Shown: in pieces, positions 45,301-57,337 of the stretch
Layout: every line of letters starts with the position of its first letter
Position numbering within the stretch: position 1 is the first letter of the stretch
NCBI RefSeq assembly: GCF_000003815.2
Contig: NC_049987.1
Span: 16,758,564 to 16,822,563, forward strand
DNA length: 64,000 nucleotides
Direction of reading: 5' to 3'
Source of the DNA: Branchiostoma floridae
Lineage: Eukaryota; Chordata; Leptocardii; Amphioxiformes; Branchiostomatidae
The notes under the pieces: generated by a model
Told to the model about the DNA's origin: nothing
The model's input: only the letters and a program-made list of their open reading frames with translations
The model's database searches: none
Translations under genes and position numbers: made by a program

Positions 45301-47722
45301 ACAGGCTACCGATGAGGAGTAAAAACTTTGTACTGAATCATTATCATTTTTTTATATCGTCCCAATAAATAAACACCCGTGTTAATTTTTTTAAATCAAT
45401 GTTACCAACATGGTGAAGAGCGGCCCATAACTGTGGCAGCATCTCTTCTCCCTAAGTCAGAAACATCAAGCTTAGGCAAGCTTGACTTCACTGACTCAAT
45501 AGGCGAAGCAGGGGTAACAAGGCTGCTCGGGAAATTATCTACCCAATTTTGGCCGGAATGGTTTGATCCTGAGTAAAAAGAAGAAGAATTCTTGATGATA
45601 GACGTAAAGTCTTACCAACAACTGTCAGGTTCACGTCAGAGGAAGCCTTTGATAGGACAGGCTGAAGTACTGTAACCTCACAGCGGTAGATTCCTTTGTC
45701 TTGCACAGAAACATCGCTGATGTTCAGGGAAAGACCGTCGGGTTGGATGGAGACCCTCCCCTCCAGTCCAAGTTCCTCCTGCCGCTCTTCTACATGTACT
45801 TCTTGGTCGTGTAGACTGGTAATGAAGGTTGACCCGGGAGAACTGTCATTGTTTAACTTATACCAGCTAACCTGGTAGAGCACGTTAGACGTGATGTTAT
45901 CGAAGCTGCAACGAAGGTCGATTGACTTGGTTCTAAAGCTTTCAAGCTCCCCGTCTGTATGAACCACAAGCGACAAACCTGAAAAACAAAACACTGTCTA
46001 AAGGAATCTGTTATCTTCAAAAATATCACATTTAGTGAAAATATCTATTTTCAATTATCCAATATGCAGAAAATCAAGCCATTTGCCAATACATTCAATG
46101 TGTTAGTCGTACCGGCCTTTTGTGGTTTACGTGCTATGAAATGTTGACCGTTGGTATTGTGACCACGCTTTTAGATACAGTATCATGATATTCAATAGCA
46201 ATGCGTCAAATGTTTTGCGTCTGTCGAATATCTTGCAAAACATGTTAACAATAATAACGTTACTACCCATTCCATTCTGCCCAAATGAGATCGAAGACGA
46301 ACTTCACTTTATTATGGAATGTTCTCAATATAATGACAAACGCACAGAGCTGTTCACATTACTTTCCGCTTGCTGTAAAGAATTTGCTTCTCTCTGTTCC
46401 ATAGATAAACTCAACTACATTCTGGGAGGCGATAATCCACAATGTGTACAAATAGGCAAATATATCCACGAATGTATATACCATAGATCCAATAGTGTAC
46501 TGAAATGACAAGCTGGACCCTATATGTTGATTTATTCATACCTATAGATATCCATATATGTGTGTTTAGTTGTACTGTAAGTAGTTTGTTATACATGTCG
46601 ACCTTACGAAAGTCGCTGTACTTTTGTCGTGTCTCAATAAAGATAAAACAATTATAATAATCGATCCACATTAGTAAAGATCAGGTACAAATACGTTTGA
46701 TTATCTTTGATATAATGATGCTGAAAGAATACCACTGTCATAAAATACATGGATATGTAGGATATTATGATAATTGCTTTTCTAAATTTATATCTCCCAC
46801 TATCCTAAACTAATGCAATTCATGGGGAATCGCCTTTACGGCATAACACGTCTGACACGTCAGGTCAGATCGTAGGCTGTGTATTTCAAGTCAAAGGCGT
46901 TTTCTATTGTACATACTTCCGCGGGGGAATATTCTAAGTAGTTCGTGCAATTGGGCATGGTCTGGGCGTCCAGACGACGTTTAAGACAGCTTATTGTTGC
47001 CTTACACAATATGATGTATAGTTGTTTCGACGCCTAGATCCCATTGCACAAACTAGTCTATATAACCACCGCTGAAGTACGTACAATAGAAAACGTCATT
47101 GACCTAATAAACTATGTGGCCTACGTGTGGTATGACCTAGCGTGCTAAGAAAGGGGGTTCCCCTTCGTAAGGGGAATTACGAGGTTAGTTCAGGTACAAG
47201 TTGTTGGGAATAAAGAAAAAACTATTAACAGGGTATCCAGCAAATTCACATACTCTGGGACATTGATAACCTATTCACATCATCATTATTCATTAAATGT
47301 ATTTGACATTGTACCTGCAGCTGGTCTTGACTATTGCGGGTTGCTTTAGGTGATTCTGTATATATATGAATATCGAAGGCGCAAACATATAACGGTATCT
47401 TCTACCTTCTCAGATTTCTTTGATATCTTAAGTTTGTCTATTAATAACAAACGCGCATTTCTTTCGATAAAAGACTATGGCTCGAAAACGGACGATTTAG
47501 GTCATTTGCTGTTGGCATACAAGCACAAGCAAATAAAAGGGTTCGAAAATGAAAGTGCTGCGTTTACTGGTACAAAACTACAGTGTACCAAAGCTTTATT
47601 CATTTTGTCTATAGTCCCTCTATATTAAATCAGTATGCGCACATTTGTACAGGTGAGACTTTACCTGACGCTTGCAGGACTCCAAAGTACAGATTGACGA
47701 GCAACAGCGTCAACAGCATCAT
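42361..47722 (-). CDS. Ig-superfamily receptor: signal peptide, V-type Ig, second Ig-like domain, three membrane segments
   Basis: Seven exons, high to low: 47722-47665, 45978-45616, 45159-44833, 44583-44446, 44159-44049, 43182-43059, 42415-42361; all GT..AG, phases match (boundaries in phase 1 except the last), 391 residues. Exon 1 is a signal peptide (MMLLTLLLVNLYFGVLQA). Exon 2 is a V-set-like domain with LRCSF, VSWYKL and DKGIYRCEV, so both disulfide cysteines and the core Trp are present. Exon 3 (DYQIRGYTENMV...) is a second domain with no cysteine. Exons 4, 5 and 6 each give one hydrophobic helix (CTIAGTVLAVALFFVHL; IFNILIVTLFLGVGSG; IGLAVVIVLA...FVLIW), then a charged cytoplasmic tail (KRRMEVAEEKCKNPVET). 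Surface receptor or adhesion protein is inferred; I do not recognise a named family. Head-to-head paralogue at 49959. Either of the two adjacent ATGs could start. Confidence 0.85.
42556..42864. mobile_element. 309-bp MITE with TA target duplication
   Basis: Starts AGGGCACAATCCGCCGTACG and ends with the complement (CGTACGGCGGGTTGTGCCCT), flanked by TA on both sides. Dense in CGTACGTGC motifs and G+C-rich. Lies in the last intron of the minus-strand Ig gene. Confidence 0.8.
46185..46665 (+). mobile_element. LINE (CR1/L2-like) 3' remnant
   Basis: The plus frame holds FCPNEIEDELHFIMECSQYN and KYIHECIYHRSN, typical of the last, zinc-finger-like part of non-LTR reverse transcriptase ORFs. The frame ends at 46508 and ~130 bases later comes CAATAAAGATAAAAC, a LINE-like tail. 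5' truncated. In intron 1 of the minus-strand Ig gene. Confidence 0.7.
46891..47103. mobile_element. Fold-back MITE, GGCGTTTTCTATTGTAC arms
   Basis: GTCAAAGGCGTTTTCTATTG ... and, on the other strand, GGTCAATGACGTTTTCTATTG; inner arms TAGTTCGTGCAATTGGG / CCCATTGCACAAACTA also pair. A related, rearranged copy is at 50545-50690 in intron 1 of the plus paralogue. Confidence 0.75.
47260..47630. repeat. Segment shared with intron 1 of the paralogue
   Basis: 47460-47600 matches 50090-50245 in inverted orientation, e.g. TTCGAAAATGAAAGTGCTGCG against TTTGAAAACGAAAGTACAGCG and TGTACCAAAGCT in both. The open frame over it has no family resemblance. Each copy is in intron 1 of its Ig gene, so it is best explained as intron sequence carried by the inverted gene duplication. 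Confidence 0.6.
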
Positions 47723-49958
47723 CTCGTAGGATCTTTCTGAATGTGCTCAGTGTCGTAATTAATGACTTGTTATTGGCGACATTAGCCGCATGCGTAGTAC
47801 GGGCCGGGTCGTTTTTTGGTTAATATTTAACATACACGTACCTGCCTACATGGTGTTGGGAGTGATACAGAGTAGCTTGGTTATGCTGAAAACTGAGAGA
47901 CCGCCATCAAAATGTTGGTCCTTTTCTTTCCTGGCGTCACTCGGGAAAACTGCATGGTATACCGACTAAGAAAGCCCAATAAGGGCATAGTTTCAACAAA
48001 CTGATCATAGTATACGAATATCAATTTAAGGTCTTAGACTTCAAAACGGGCCCCTTGCAAGTTCTGTGCCCTGTCAAAAAATAATGTCAAGTACAACTTG
48101 TCATGTACGAATTTATTTAGTCTGTTTAACGCAAACTCAGCTGTAACTGGGCACTCCCGCAGATGGCAGCCCGCTAACCGTTGGCCCACTCGATATAGGC
48201 GCGACTTAATCAGGCTACGATGTCATATGTTTGTATCGGGTACTGCACCATCTTGAGTGTTACACGAAAATAAGTTGAAAGGCTGTGACATTATTGACGT
48301 TGGAAAAATATATTGATTGATATGAATTATGCAGTAGTATTAGTATAATGCAGCTTGGTAAACGTGGATGCGCCCGTCAAAACCCCTCTATCTTTTGTTC
48401 TTTTTGGTGACGCCCCAGGGGCGAGCCTAATAGTATAGTTGCGACCATTTGACAAGAATTCCCAAAATCTCGTAAATTAGTCCTCAGGCATGTGCAGTTG
48501 CATCATCCATTTACAGGGGAATAACTCGGGAATGGGTTGACGGATCTTCATGATACTGGGAATGCAGATAGCTTCTGAGATAGCTTCTTACATGATCAAA
48601 TGCTAATCATGCAAATCAGGGGCTAATTTGCATAATTATTGAGGACAGTTTATAAATACACTGCATATCATGTTAGAATGCTCAATAATATGTCATATGT
48701 AACTCAAAAAGGGAGAAATATTAGGCTTACTGTTAAGGATATATGTGATTGGCAAAAATTCCTGAAATTCCACAGCAATTCGACCGCGCGTGCACAATTG
48801 CACTATCAATTTGAAAGGGAATAACTCGGGAAGGGGTTGACGGATCATCGTGATTTTTTGGTATGTAGATAACTTCGGAGATGTCTTTCATATACAAGGG
48901 CTATTAATGCAAACCATCGGCTACTTGGCATAATTAATGAGCACAGTTTATTGAGCCACAGTATTTCATTACTACTAGGGCGCTTAATATGCTTAAACAT
49001 GACATATGTAACTAGAAAAGAGAAATATCGATAGATATCAATGTATATCAATTGTTACCCAATTTACATAATTCATGCGAAATTGTTATTATAGTGTTAA
49101 ATGACGAAAATTCCATTCTTGCGACATTTGGTAGCAACGTTGAGTTGAACATGCGGACATTTGTCATGCAAATTAGGGCCTCATTAACATAATTTATGAG
49201 AAAATGCTACCATAGCTTTCTTTGCTAAAATTTTAAACACACTGTTATTTAGGTAGAGGAGATAAACTGATATCTTTTATGCAAATGAGGACCTCATTCG
49301 TATAATCAACGAGGAACATTTATAATATAGGTCAGTCGTCACAAGAGGTCGCTTTTGCCCTACAAACATCCATTGGGTAAAACAATCTTCATACATACAG
49401 CCAGGAGAAAGGATAGAATACAAATACATCACACATATACTACAACAATCATTGATACTTATAAACAATAAAACCGTCGCCATGGCAATAATTTTTATTG
49501 CCACACTTATTGAAATTTTACCGTGTCCGCCAAGGTACTTCTTTCTACTGAGATCTTGTGTAACAATATGCTATACATTCATGTACCTAATAGCCGTACA
49601 TCCATAGCAACGTGCCATGACAGAAGTATTCATGTTTAAGCAAGGATTGAAGAATCAACCCTGTAAAGAGAATAGAAATACAGAAAAGTATGGAACACAT
49701 CTTCTTTCAGAATTTTCTTTCTGTGACATTACAAATGCAGCAATTAGACCAATGGGAACCTTGGGTAAAGCGAGACGGAGTAGTATATGGGAAATGCTGA
49801 CCTGGGTTATGGGGGAAATGGAGCCTTGACCTGATTGGTCGACGTCATATAGATACATGATAATAGATAATGACCCCTGTACCGCGCATGCGGTGATGTC
49901 AATATCAAGTCATTATCGACATTGACCACACCCAGACTGCCACTGCGAGAGAGACAAG
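47723..49958. promoter_or_regulatory. Divergent intergenic region between the two Ig genes
   Basis: 2.2 kb between the two start codons; both promoters must lie here. Contains a TATGCAAAT / ATTTGCATAAT-rich repeat block (48500-49310). I see no coding exon and cannot place either TSS. Confidence 0.5.
48500..49310. repeat. Degenerate ATGCAAAT / ATTTGCAT repeat block between the Ig genes
   Basis: GGGAATAACTCGGGAATGGG then TTGACGGATCTTCATGAT at ~48517 recurs at ~48819 (302 bp apart). ATGCAAAT and TTTGCATAATTA motifs recur throughout (48604, 48627, 49168, 49279). Related to the array at 40590-41260. Confidence 0.65.
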
Positions 49959-52900
49959 ATGTTGTTCCTCGCCGTTCTATGCTGCCTTGGAATCCTGCAA
50001 ACTTCAGGTAAGGATCAATAGTCTTGCCTGTACAAATATGCACATACCAAATCAACTTACATACTATAGTAACATAATGATTATAGCTTTGGTACATTTT
50101 AGTTCTGTAGCAGGAAACGCTGTACTTTCGTTTTCAAACCTTTGTTTGAATGTTTGCACACTAACCAGTGTTGTCTTCGAACCATACTCTTTTATCAAAA
50201 GAAATACGTTTGTTATAGGCAAACTAAAGACAACGGAGGTGTCTGAGAAGCTATAAGATATGCTTCTGTGATACTTAATATATGGACTCACCTAAATCGG
50301 TCCACAGTATAGTCAAGACCAGGTACTAGGTACCATGTCAAATACGCTTGATGTGAAAAGAATATCAATGTCCTAGATTATGTTAATTTGTTGAACATCC
50401 TGTTATACATGAACTGTGTTCTTATCCCTGGAATTCTTCTTTTTCCAAAAAAAAAATGTACATGATTTAACTACGCATGCGTGCTTCCTATTACGAAGGG
50501 AAATCCCCTCCACCAATACGGTACCACACCCAAGCCACGTCATTGTGTCAATGGCGTTTTCTATTGTAACATTAGGTACTCCCGTGGGGAAATATAGTTC
50601 GTACATAGGGATATGGTCGTCAAAACAACTAGACAGCTTATTGCACCAGGCAACAATGAGCTGTCAGTTTGACGCCCAGAGTTAAATTAGTGAAGAATAG
50701 TGGTCATGTAGGAAAGCAATCATGATATCCGTGAATGGTTTCTTCAGGTTGGTACGCATTGAATGAAATTACTCTTTCTATACAACTTTTGTTTTATTTA
50801 CAACCTACGTTTTGGTGACCGTCTTTCGCCTTCTTCAGAGCAATTCTGACTGGTTCACATTGAACTACAGGACAGGTGTCGCTGCTCACAGTTCAGATGC
50901 GGTCACAAACGTATTTAAAAAGTACAGACTGCTTGATTTGACATACGGTCACCGAAACGTTGGTTGTGAATAAAACAATGGTTGTGTAAAAAAAGTCTCT
51001 TTATTCAAAAATCACGATATCCTATAAATCCATGTGGCCATATACTCTAGGACATTGATATTGTATTCAAATCGCTATTAATTAAACGTATTTGTACCTG
51101 GTCTTGACTATTGTGAAGCCATGTTTTTTATCCTCTTGTTGTAACGTTAATCCCATTTAATTACTAAAATTTATAAAAGAAAACCCAGTATGTATTGACT
51201 ATACATACAATTTTCGTGTTGAACGCATACATGCAATGTTTTCTTGGTGGTATATGGATAATTACGTCATTATTGTTTCATTATTTTACCTGATACAGAT
51301 GCCAAACAATTGACGCATTGTCATAAGATATAATAATGTTGCATTTGATGGTGTGGTCACTATACCAATTGTCCCACTGAATTGCCTGTGGTCGAATCTA
51401 TGGTCATAGACAATTCAGCACATAATCAAGGTACAATTAACAAATTGAATGTCTAAGCCACAAATAATTTCTCTTCTGCATATTGGAAATCTATATTTTT
51501 TTGGTATTTTCGAAGAACTTTTCTCAAAGACTACAGATTCTTTAAACAGTATTTTTTTTCAGGTTTGCCACTTGTGGTTCACACAGACAGGGAGCTTGAA
51601 GTCTTTCGAACCAACTCATTGGAGCTTCGTTGCAGTTATGACAGCACCACGTCTGACGCTCCCTACCAGGTCAGCTGGTACAGGCTAAACGATGACGGTT
51701 CTCCTGGCTCAGCGTTCCTCTCCAGTCTCCATGGCAAAGACGTACATGTTGAAGACCGACAGGCAGAACTTGGACTGAAAGGGAGGGTCTCCATCCAACC
51801 CGACGGTCTCTCCTTGAACATCACTGATACTTTTCTGCATGACGAAGGAATCTACCGCTGCGAGGTTACAATACTTCATCCTTTCCTGGAAACGAATTCC
51901 TCTGATGTACAACTGTCAGTTGTTGGTAAGATACAATCCGACTGTATGTATATACGTAAGCATCATGACAACGTTCATTTTCTTGTCCATTTTCTAATCC
52001 ATTATGATTATTATTATAATGCCACAAGCCAAGTTAATTTGATGCATTTGTGTCTCACACTCACACTCACACTTTGGCATGTCTATATCATTGTCGATCT
52101 CTGAATAAAACAACATAATTGGCTATATTGAAAAGCGTCTAAAAGCTTATTCTGCATTGCATTCATAATTTCAGACTACCAAATCCGGGGTTACACCGAG
52201 GGCGTCGTGTTCTCAATGGGCATACCAGTTACGCTCACGGCTATAGTCTCCGGCAGCCACCTCCCAAGTCAAAACTCCTGGACAGTCAACGGAAACCGGC
52301 CACCTCCCAATTCCGTGTCAGAGGTTACATTGAAGGGCCTGGATGGGCTTTGGACCGTCACCAGTACCCTCACATTTCAGGGTGACACCACTGTGACTGT
52401 TGTGTTCAAGTCATACATCCCGTTGCCGCGAACAAGCTCGAGAACACAGCAACCCCGGTGGTCCGAGGACTCTCGAACCGCCCTGGTCCAAATGGCAATT
52501 TTCTTTGGGGGTAAGTTATTTCAACTTTGCAATGACGATTGATATCAAACTGTCACGGACTATTATGCTTTGGAATTCACTGCCAGCCTCAGAGTTCCCA
52601 GCGAAGACCTAACGTGAACTCTTTCAAGGTCGCTTTTAACAAAGTTCTCTTAAACTCTTCCTAGTGGTAGTTTCATCATTATATCCATGTATAAATGTAT
52701 ACTTGGGTTGATGGTATTGCTAAGGATCACAATAATGTAATGTTCGAGGCTTCGGTTGTAATGTGACATACCGTTTTTCTTTACGTTGTAATATATCATC
52801 ATGATTGCTATTATTTGTATGGGACGCATATCATCTGTAATGATGCAGATACATGTATACAGGCTAAAAACTTGATTGAAAAACTTTTAATGAGTCCCAA

Positions 52901-54217
52901 AGCTTTAATTAGCAAAATTAGCAAAACATCCACGACCTCACAATTCCCCCGAACAATTGTAGTCTCAACTTGTAGCAATGAAAAGTAATAATGACCCAGT
53001 GTGCATACTTCATGTTTGACGATGTTAAAATCAATCTAAGGGACATACAGAAATTCACAAATATAAAGTTTCCATCTCAAAAGTTTTACTACTGACATGT
53101 TATCGACATTCATCATTAGATACACGATCCCCATTCGCCGTGTTTGCTGCTGCTGAGGCTGGGTGTACCATCGCTGCATCCGCCCTGGCTCTGATTCTTT
53201 TCTCTCTCCACATGCATGTCGGTAAGACAAATAAATACACATCATCTTTTATGTGAGAACCAGTATCAAAAGACTGATACAAAATTAAAAGGACCAACAT
53301 CATAACATGGGCCTCTGTAGTTACTTACATGTTAACATCATATATGGTCTTTTATTCATGGTGAATCCTAATCAAAATCGATGATCATAATAATCAACCA
53401 ATATTTTTGTTTTCTTTATAAATATGTACCATGGTGCTTTTAATTTCTATTGGTAGGCCACAGTTTGTCTAGATAATCACGACAGACATCCAGATCAGCC
53501 TGTCTGATGTACATGGTGTGTTTTTGTCTTCCCAAACAGAATTCAAGAAGTCTAGATATGCTCGATGGTTGTAGTTGTACGCCGTTTTTTACACACTGTT
53601 CCTGACTCTGTTTCTTGGAGTTGTCATTGGCATCCCTGTCCACTTCTTTGCAGTTCAGAAAGGTAGGAATACAATTATACCCATTGAATCCAGTATTCAT
53701 TGATATATGATGCTAATATCCTGTTTTTGAGGAGCAGTTTCTAAAACGAACTCATAACCGAGAACACAGACGTCATGTCTACGTAGATTGTACAAAATCG
53801 TTTGTGTTATGATGATCAAAGAACAAAATGTGCCCTTATCTGGTGTTTTACTGATGATTTAGCTTCTAAAGAAAGCTGTTTTCACTTTTAAATCTAAGAT
53901 TTACCAAGTAATAGACAAAGTGGTTTCAAAGTGATGGCCCATGCTCAGATATACTACCGGTAGCCTGTTTTTAAATTATCCCTCCTTTCGATACTCTTCT
54001 ACTCATATGTTATGTTTGGAATGTTCTCAGTATGCATAATTTAATCGCTGCATTTTTTACAGAGAGGATGGATGCAGGCATCGTTGTGTTGATTGTGCTT
54101 TCAGCTGTCTCACCGTTTGTCCTCTTCGGAGTGACTCTCGGGATCGCCATGTGTCGTATGCGTGCCGAGCTCGAGAACGCCGAGCTCGAGAACGCGGTGC
54201 CATGGTACACAAATTGA
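49959..54217 (+). CDS. Paralogous Ig-superfamily receptor with in-frame TAG before the second membrane segment
   Basis: Six exons: 49959-50007, 51563-51925, 52175-52510, 53120-53221, 53540-53662, 54063-54217; all GT..AG with phase matches. Exon 1 is a signal peptide (MLFLAVLCCLGILQTS). Exon 2, 363 nt as in the paralogue, is the V-type domain (LRCSY, VSWYRL, DEGIYRCEV). Exon 3 is the second domain (DYQIRGYTEGVV), again without cysteine. Exon 4 is membrane segment 1 (FAAAEAGCTIAASALALILF). Exon 5 reads EFKKSRYARWL then TAG at 53572-53574, although the frame beyond still encodes segment 2 (LFLGVVIGIPVHFFAVQK), and exon 6 encodes segment 3 and an AELENAELENA tail. As read, translation gives a 294-residue single-pass protein; without the stop it would be a three-pass protein. 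A nonsense allele, pseudogenisation or sequence error are possible. AATAAA at 54855-54860 is a likely poly(A) signal. Confidence 0.8.
50545..50690. mobile_element. Fold-back MITE, copy related to 46.9 kb
   Basis: Begins GTCAATGGCGTTTTCTATTG and ends TTTGACGCCC, with a central GACAGCTTATTG / CAATGAGCTGTC hairpin shared in part with 46891-47103. In intron 1 of the plus-strand Ig gene. Confidence 0.6.
50800..50970. repeat. Short element with inverted ACGTTTTGGTGACCGT ends
   Basis: CAACCTACGTTTTGGTGACC and ACGGTCACCGAAACGTTGG are inverted ends about 165 bp apart. The inner CAGAGCAATTCTGACTGG is shared with 3420-3565. Origin uncertain (Penelope- or LINE-derived tail). Confidence 0.5.
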
Positions 54218-55264
54218 TGCTGATTTGCAGAATTACCCTCGAACTGAATATCAAGCAGCACTTGAACTGTGTACATACCAAAAGCATGACGATGCGCCAA
54301 CCCCTCTTAGGTTATTTCTCTTTCAAAGTCTGCAACTATCAAACCTTATCATATACTGTCCATCCACAAAAACATTATTACATACATACACACACACATA
54401 CATCCACACAAACAAGGCAATTCCCCCCGTGAAGACGTTTGAGGAGTGTTCTAACGTGTTTTAAGCAATATCAATATGCATGTAGTTGAATTCAAATACT
54501 AATGTGTTGCATTATTCAAATTGAGCATGTAGTTAGTGTGAGATGATATTAGAAATGTTCTAGTTTTCTTTGGACATCTGCAGTGTAAAACTTGTTCTGA
54601 TCTTTATGTATACGAACAAACTTTTAAAGTTCCATATGCAAAAAAGCTCCATTCATTCCCAACTATTTTCAGCTATTCTCAAATAAGTTGTGCAATTTCA
54701 ACGTTTTGTGTACATCATATTGCATGGAGCATATATATATGGGTGGTTTTATGAGTAGTGTATATTACATCACAGCATGTTTGTAAATGCATTGTGGGTT
54801 TCTATGCTGAATGGAATTTCAAAAGCTTGCGGTGTGTAATTTGTTTGACGTATTAATAAAAGATGTAAAAATATCAGTCATGTGAGTATGGGCTTTGTGT
54901 AGTATGCATTTACAATGTATTAAGGATTCTCGGATTCTCTTTTTTAAAATGCGTATCAGCATAAAAAAAGTCTAATTGATGTATAATCTAGATCTAAGCA
55001 TTGTTCAAGAACATGTTCCGTTCAATTTTCATGAATTTTACATTCTCCTTTCTACTCTACGAGTGCTTAGTGTGATATTCACCAGGATGTCATCCTGTAC
55101 CGAGTTTGAAATTGTAGTTTGCGAGGATTTGGAGTTCCTAACAGGGTCATTTTGGTGGTAGCATTAAAGTGCAAGTCTTTGTTGGTGAATTTACCAATCG
55201 AGACAATGTTACTTGGTGAGAAAGATTAGTGGGAACTGAAATCATGTGGATCTTACTTGGACCA

Positions 55265-55357
55265 ATTGGTCAACATTTTCTCTATAGTGGCCACCTGTCT
55301 ACAGTGGCCATATTTCTCCAGTGCCTTGAGTGGCCGCTATAGACAGGTTTGACTGTA
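55265..55357. mobile_element. MITE fragment, CAGGTTTGACTGTA terminus
   Basis: CTATAGTGGCCACCTGTC and GTGGCCGCTATAGACAGG pair, and the right end CAGGTTTGACTGTA matches the family at 28025-28500. Confidence 0.6.
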
Positions 55358-55391
55358 CCTTACTTGCAGATTTATTGCACCACATCTTGCT

Positions 55392-55786
55392 TAGGCCTAG
55401 GAAAAAAAATGTTGTGTTTCCTGTTTCAGTCCTGAAAAAAAATAGGGTCGGTAGGTAGGGATTATCTTCTTTTTTTTCTTGTAATTTTTTTTAGGCTGGC
55501 CAAAACTCTAGTGATACATATTACAATACAGTCGAACAAAGTAAACTGAAATGCATGAGGACACTTCTCTTTTAATGTCAAACTTTAATTTTGTGCACAA
55601 TAGGTACATTTATCCTTCATTAGATAGGACAAGCAGTGTTTTTGCTTCAATAGGAAGCAGGCTGAATAAAAATTCTAACTGGAAACTGTGACTCCTCTGC
55701 CCACCCCAAAAAAAAAGTCTAGGGTCGGCAGGTTTTTCTAGGGTAGGTAGGGAAACAGGAAACACAACATTTTTTTCCTAGGCCTT
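55392..55786. mobile_element. MITE with ~36-bp terminal inverted repeats
   Basis: Left end TAGGCCTAGGAAAAAAAATG continues TTGTGTTTCCTGTTTC; the right end is the complement (GAAACAGGAAACACAACATT then TTTTTCCTAGGCCTTA). Inner TAGGGTCGGTAGG / CCGACCCTA also pair. About 395 bp. Confidence 0.8.
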
Positions 55787-57337
55787 ATCACCTACATGAT
55801 ATCAACCCTATATATGTAACCATACACACAGCAAGAGGACAAAGAAACCGTTGTTCTGCAGAATTAGGTGAACTTTATTTTTCAGGACCACAAGAATCCG
55901 AGGCTTTGGCTTTAACGTGTGTACACCTGGAACTCATAAAGACGTCAGCCTCCAAGAAAACTGCAACCAAAATTTATAGACACATCTCTGAGCGACTTGT
56001 TGTCAAGATTTGGGTCTTCCCAGTAGAAAACATATAAATGCACCAACGTAACATGTCTGTTTAAGCATTTGGGTAGGTTCTAACAAGATCTTTTACATAT
56101 CAGAGTTGCTTTTTACCCCACCTGAAGCGAAAGGGGTCAGCAATCAACTCACAGAGGTGATTGAGATCAAATTTGTCCAGAATATACACTGAAAACAGAT
56201 AGAAAGGTTGGCAAAATTGTACATACATTACATACATTATGACCTTGTTCAAAACCATTGTTTAATGTACCACCCCCCTCCCACAGCAATCAGTTATATC
56301 TGTAATGCTTTTCTTTGAGTCAAAATCTCTTTGTCTTTTGTAAGGTTAAAAACGAAACATGTTGAAGAAAGATACCATACATTCACATACAGAGAGGATA
56401 TTTTCAGGGTTTAACATTTTTAGCCAGAATGGTCATAACTGAACATTTTCTACAGTTGTCAAGTTGTGAAAAGCTGCCAATTTTTAAAGGATGGACACAT
56501 TGAATTCATTTTGAAGCAATTGAGTCCAATTTTTGTTCTGTTTTGGTCCGCTATTCTTAATACCTGTGAAAGAAAATGTACCCTGTAAGATGAGACCTGT
56601 TGTTTGATACAGTCTAGTACTACCTCCAATAAAAATTATCTCTGTAGCAATGAGACTTGCAGTATTGTACCACTCAATAAAAAGTGTTGCATTTTTCTAT
56701 TCGTCAAGAACATATTCTTATGGAAACGGGAAGTTTTGCCATTTCGCTGGTCAAACGAAACATCTGGAAAGCTATTTTTATGACATTCTTCCATTTGTAA
56801 AGTACATATTCTTATGACTTATAACAGAAATATGAGTGATCTCCATTGGGACATATAGGTTTTCTTTTTACGATGCCTTTCGATTTGGATACCAATGGCC
56901 TTGGTTACCAATTTTCCTGGACTTTCGGTGAAAAGATTGTTTCCAATTGTTTAAAAATTGTTGCAGTGCCGAGGATGCTTGATGATGAACAAGATCACAG
57001 GAAACATCAGCAGGAAAACGATCATTACCAAATTTACAGTAGTGCACAGAGTTACCATAGCATTCACAGAAAGAATCAAAGAGACTTTTTTCTTTGATAA
57101 ACAGGGTCCTTTTTACAACTATAAAGTGTACCTGCTACTCTTATTACGACAGCTTGCAGCACAGAAATACTTTTTTTATCTCTCTCAGGTTTTGTGTCCA
57201 GCTACCAACATAATATAGGTGAATAGATAGTATCAACAGGCACAAACAATCTCGTACGCAGGACAGAGAGCACCTGGACAACATTGAAGCTTCGGACAAA
57301 TATTTGGAACGACTCTGCGCCACTAGCGCAGTCCAAC

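Larger units (their letters stand above)
54218..57337. other. Convergent intergenic region between the plus Ig gene and WTAP
   Basis: Holds the Ig 3'UTR (to ~54.9 kb), two MITEs (55265-55357 and 55392-55786) and the WTAP 3'UTR. TTTATT at 55874-55879 is a possible distant AATAAA for WTAP. No other exon recognised. Confidence 0.5.

Noticed and set aside
47350-47628. 92-codon plus-strand frame, with a similar frame at 50291-50064
   Set aside because: Similarity is between two intron copies created by the Ig gene duplication; frames differ in their ends and no family is evident, so not called genes.
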